8,564 bases of DNA from Ignavibacteriaceae bacterium (GTDB lineage Bacteria; Bacteroidota; Ignavibacteria; Ignavibacteriales; Ignavibacteriaceae). Shown here one piece after another: positions 6,502 through 8,564 of the stretch (within the stretch, counting starts at the first letter, position 1; every line of letters begins with the position of its first letter). The position numbers and the translations under genes are program-made. The DNA lies in NCBI GenBank assembly GCA_022865965.1, contig JALHTS010000438.1:1-8564 (forward strand). The letters are read 5' to 3'. The notes below the pieces were generated by a model, which saw nothing but the letters and a program-made list of their open reading frames with translations, was not told the origin of the DNA and did no database searches.

Positions 6502-8271
6502 ATGACCAGAGCAGAATTAATTAGAAAGATCTCAAAACAATCAGGAGTTCCTGATTCCGAAACGAAAGTTTTCTTTGAGATATTTTTAAAAAAACTCACC
6601 GCTTTATTAAAGACAGGTCAGGCTCTATTCATAAACAGATTTGGTTATTTTTATTTGGTTCAAGGTAAAATCAGTAAATCGCTTAGTACAGGTGAAGAAG
6701 ATGCTTCTGAATATGAAGAGATTGAATTAATTTACTTCTCAAGCAATCAGATAAAAGAAAAAACAGAATTTGACGGTTTATTTTTTAATATACCTGTTTC
6801 GGATGAAGATGAATTTAATTCTGTTGATGCTGCTTTCAGTTTAAGTTTTGGTAAACCATTAATTCCTTTTAAAGGAATTGTGGAATCAGATTTCTATATT
6901 CCTCATACCGGTTCTGAATTGAGGAGATTAATAGAATCAAAAGTAGATAAGACAGTTGAAAACTCTACAATAATAGAGGTTTCAGAGATATTATCTGCAG
7001 TTATTGATCTTGATTCAGATATTTATAGAAAGAGTAAATTAAAACCAGATGAGGAAGCAAGTGTTATAGGTTTTGAAGATTATATTTCCGAAAAAGATAT
7101 TTCAAAACAAATTGAGGAAGAACAAATACTGGATCTGGCTGACACCGCCATTTCAGATAAAGAAGTCAAAGATATCCGTCCTGCCGTAAGCTGGGATTTT
7201 GGAGGCTTCGAAAAGACAAAAACTAAAGAAGAAGAAAAGAAGTTAGAAGTTCCTGATGATCAAATTAAAGTTGATGATACCGCAAAAATTAAAATTGATT
7301 ATGATAAAGCTGAATCAAAAGAAAAATTAGCTGAAAAAGAAGCAGAGAAGAAAAAAGAACCAAAGGAAAAATTTGAAAGAGTAAAAACATTAGATAAAAT
7401 TATTGATGAAACAATTGACGAAACAGTAATAACAATTCCATTCAACATTTTAGAAGAAAAGAAGCAAGCACCTTTAAAAGAAGAACCGGTTAAACTGATA
7501 TTTGATAAAAAGGCAAGTGAGTTTATTGGGATTGAGCCCAAAGCAAGAACAATTCGTGAAGAACGTGAAAAAGAAAGAGTTAGCAAAACTGAAAAAGCTT
7601 CGTTATATAAAACAAAAAGAGATATTATTTTACTTGAAGAAGAAAAAGAGAGATTCAGACAAAGACACAGAAAAGCAAGTTCATCTGTTATGCCATACAT
7701 TATGTTAATTGTCTCTATTGGAATCATAGCATACGGAATTTATTATTACTTGAATAATATTAAAGGTATCAGTAAACAACCGGTTCAGGAAACTAAAATT
7801 CAATTTAATACTGAAAGAATGAATATTATAGAAAGAGATTTTGATTTTCCCGTATCTTATCCGTATCCAAAGAGAACAGAAATTGGTAAGGATGAATTAA
7901 GTATCTTTAATATTAAAAAGGAAGAAAAAGTAATTACTAAAATAACTGAAGAACCGGTTAAAATTGTTAAAGAAGAAAAACCTAAAGAAACTCCAAAAGA
8001 GATAAAACCGGAGGTCAATAATCAACCGCCTACTGGAACTGTAAAAAGAATTGGTGTAAATTTGTTCCAGTATGGAAATGTTTATATTGTTCAGGTTGCT
8101 GCCTTCAGAAGTAATTCAGTAGCAGAAAATGAGGCTGGAAGATTCCGGAACAAAGGTTATAGTGCATTCGTAGAACGTGCCGAAGTTGACGGCACTATCT
8201 GGCACCGGGTCAAAGTTGGCAATTTTAAAGATTTAAAAGAAGCTAAAAAGTTAGCCGTTCAGTTTAAATAA
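6502..8271 (+). CDS. HU-domain / transmembrane / SPOR-domain fusion protein
   Basis: This is a 589-residue bitopic membrane protein. Residues 1 to about 88 are an HU/IHF-family domain: MTRAELIRKISKQSGVPDSE, an amphipathic second helix, then LFINRFGYFYL (42-52, the HU GFG-F-V turn). The DNA arm (about 54-74) lacks the usual RNP motif and proline and is acidic. Residues 100-165 form another compact-looking segment of unknown nature. Residues 200-393 are Lys/Glu-rich and probably disordered or coiled. A single membrane helix lies at about 396-417, preceded by RFRQRHRK, so the positive-inside rule puts HU in the cytoplasm and the C terminus in the periplasm. After a charged linker with prolines, residues 525-589 are a SPOR domain (YIVQVAAF, GYSAFVE, WHRVKVGNF, EAKKLA), which in characterised proteins binds denuded septal peptidoglycan. 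HU proteins fused to SPOR are, to my recollection, described in Bacteroidota (HU-CCDC81-like clade) and proposed to link chromosome and division. TAA stands directly before the ATG in frame, so 6502 is the first possible ATG. The Shine-Dalgarno is weak (AGAAGAAG, 6482-6489). It lies 25 bases after the barrel gene. Confidence 0.9.
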   Translation: MTRAELIRKISKQSGVPDSETKVFFEIFLKKLTALLKTGQALFINRFGYFYLVQGKISKSLSTGEEDASEYEEIELIYFSSNQIKEKTEFDGLFFNIPVSDEDEFNSVDAAFSLSFGKPLIPFKGIVESDFYIPHTGSELRRLIESKVDKTVENSTIIEVSEILSAVIDLDSDIYRKSKLKPDEEASVIGFEDYISEKDISKQIEEEQILDLADTAISDKEVKDIRPAVSWDFGGFEKTKTKEEEKKLEVPDDQIKVDDTAKIKIDYDKAESKEKLAEKEAEKKKEPKEKFERVKTLDKIIDETIDETVITIPFNILEEKKQAPLKEEPVKLIFDKKASEFIGIEPKARTIREEREKERVSKTEKASLYKTKRDIILLEEEKERFRQRHRKASSSVMPYIMLIVSIGIIAYGIYYYLNNIKGISKQPVQETKIQFNTERMNIIERDFDFPVSYPYPKRTEIGKDELSIFNIKKEEKVITKITEEPVKIVKEEKPKETPKEIKPEVNNQPPTGTVKRIGVNLFQYGNVYIVQVAAFRSNSVAENEAGRFRNKGYSAFVERAEVDGTIWHRVKVGNFKDLKEAKKLAVQFK

Positions 8272-8299
8272 TTATCAGTATATCACATAAAGGTAAAAT

Positions 8300-8564
8300 A
8301 TGAATCTATTCGATATATTTCTAAAAGGCGGGTGGTTGATGTGGCCGATTTTGATTTGTTCAATAATTGGTCTGGCAGTTGTAATTGATCGTTACACAGT
8401 TTTAAGAAAAACCAAAATTAACGTTCCTGCTTTTATGGTTAGAATAAGAGGAATGATCAAGAAGAAAGATATTTCCGGTGCAATCAGTCATTGTATGCAG
8501 GAAAAATCTCCTGTTGCAAACATTGTAAGAAAAGGATTAAAAAAATACAGGCTTGGTCATACAA
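8300..8564 (+). CDS. TolQ/ExbB/MotA-family proton-channel protein, 5' part
   Basis: This gene runs off the window end; 88 codons are visible and no stop is reached. The N terminus reads MNLFDIFLKGGWLMWPILIC, continuing through IIGLAVVIDRY (22-32). This is the hallmark first membrane helix of TolQ/ExbB proteins (GG-M-PI, then a small-residue helix ending in an acidic-Arg pair). A basic cytoplasmic segment follows with KKKDISGAISHC and SPVANIVRKGLKKY, as in family members where the first loop is cytoplasmic. Proteins of this family use proton flow to energise TolA, TonB or similar partners across the periplasm. AAAGG (8289-8293) gives a good ribosome-binding site six bases before the ATG. The gene follows the HU-SPOR gene by 28 bases with no terminator, so it belongs to the same operon. 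TolR/ExbD would be expected next. TolQ and ExbB cannot be told apart from this fragment. Confidence 0.9.
   Translation, partial: MNLFDIFLKGGWLMWPILICSIIGLAVVIDRYTVLRKTKINVPAFMVRIRGMIKKKDISGAISHCMQEKSPVANIVRKGLKKYRLGHT

Noticed and set aside
7299..7727. 142-codon open frame on the - strand inside the HU-SPOR gene
   Set aside because: It is a Ser/Phe/Ile-rich antisense translation of Lys/Glu-rich codons, a typical shadow; the + strand domains are clear.
1..8564. CRISPR arrays, insertion sequences, attachment sites, phage genes
   Set aside because: No regularly spaced repeats, transposase or integrase. The tRNA 3' end is intact, and I saw no duplicate of it further along.

Overview
The window is AT-rich bacterial DNA, with every recognisable gene on the + strand. 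It most likely comes from the Bacteroidota/Chlorobiota/Ignavibacteriota (FCB) group, with Ignavibacteria-like as my best guess. Three things point there. The three exported proteins have predicted signal peptides cleaved just before Gln (FA|Q, FS|Q, IA|Q), a habit of that group. The best promoter (1676-1707) contains TATATTTG, an exact match to the Bacteroidota TAnnTTTG element. One protein fuses an HU-family domain to a SPOR domain, an architecture known to me mainly from that lineage. This assignment is inference; no marker gene is present.

Layout: (1) 1-965: a complete tRNA-Leu(GAG) gene with encoded CCA, then, 35 bases later, a small exported TPR protein (147-920), closed by a strong intrinsic terminator (938-965). 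The spacing suggests that tRNA and mRNA share one transcript. (2) 979-1590: a carboxymuconolactone-decarboxylase-family protein made of two diverged half-repeats. It starts 13 bases after the terminator with no visible Shine-Dalgarno. (3) 1591-1899: an AT-rich, T-tract-rich non-coding stretch with a good promoter, a long predicted leader and an imperfect direct repeat. (4) 1900 to the window end: a tight operon of four genes. These encode a 990-residue periplasmic TPR solenoid, an outer-membrane beta-barrel (ATGA overlap with the TPR gene), a protein with HU domain, transmembrane helix and SPOR domain, and the start of a TolQ/ExbB/MotA-family proton-channel protein that runs off the end.

Working together (inference): the last four genes together cover every layer of a Gram-negative envelope. 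HU is on the cytoplasmic side, with a membrane anchor and a septal-peptidoglycan-binding SPOR domain. A periplasmic TPR solenoid and an outer-membrane barrel follow, with a TolQ/ExbB-type motor component downstream. The most interesting reading is a Tol-Pal-like trans-envelope machine with a possible link to the nucleoid, acting at cell constriction. The parts belong to known families; I do not know this exact combination as a characterised system.
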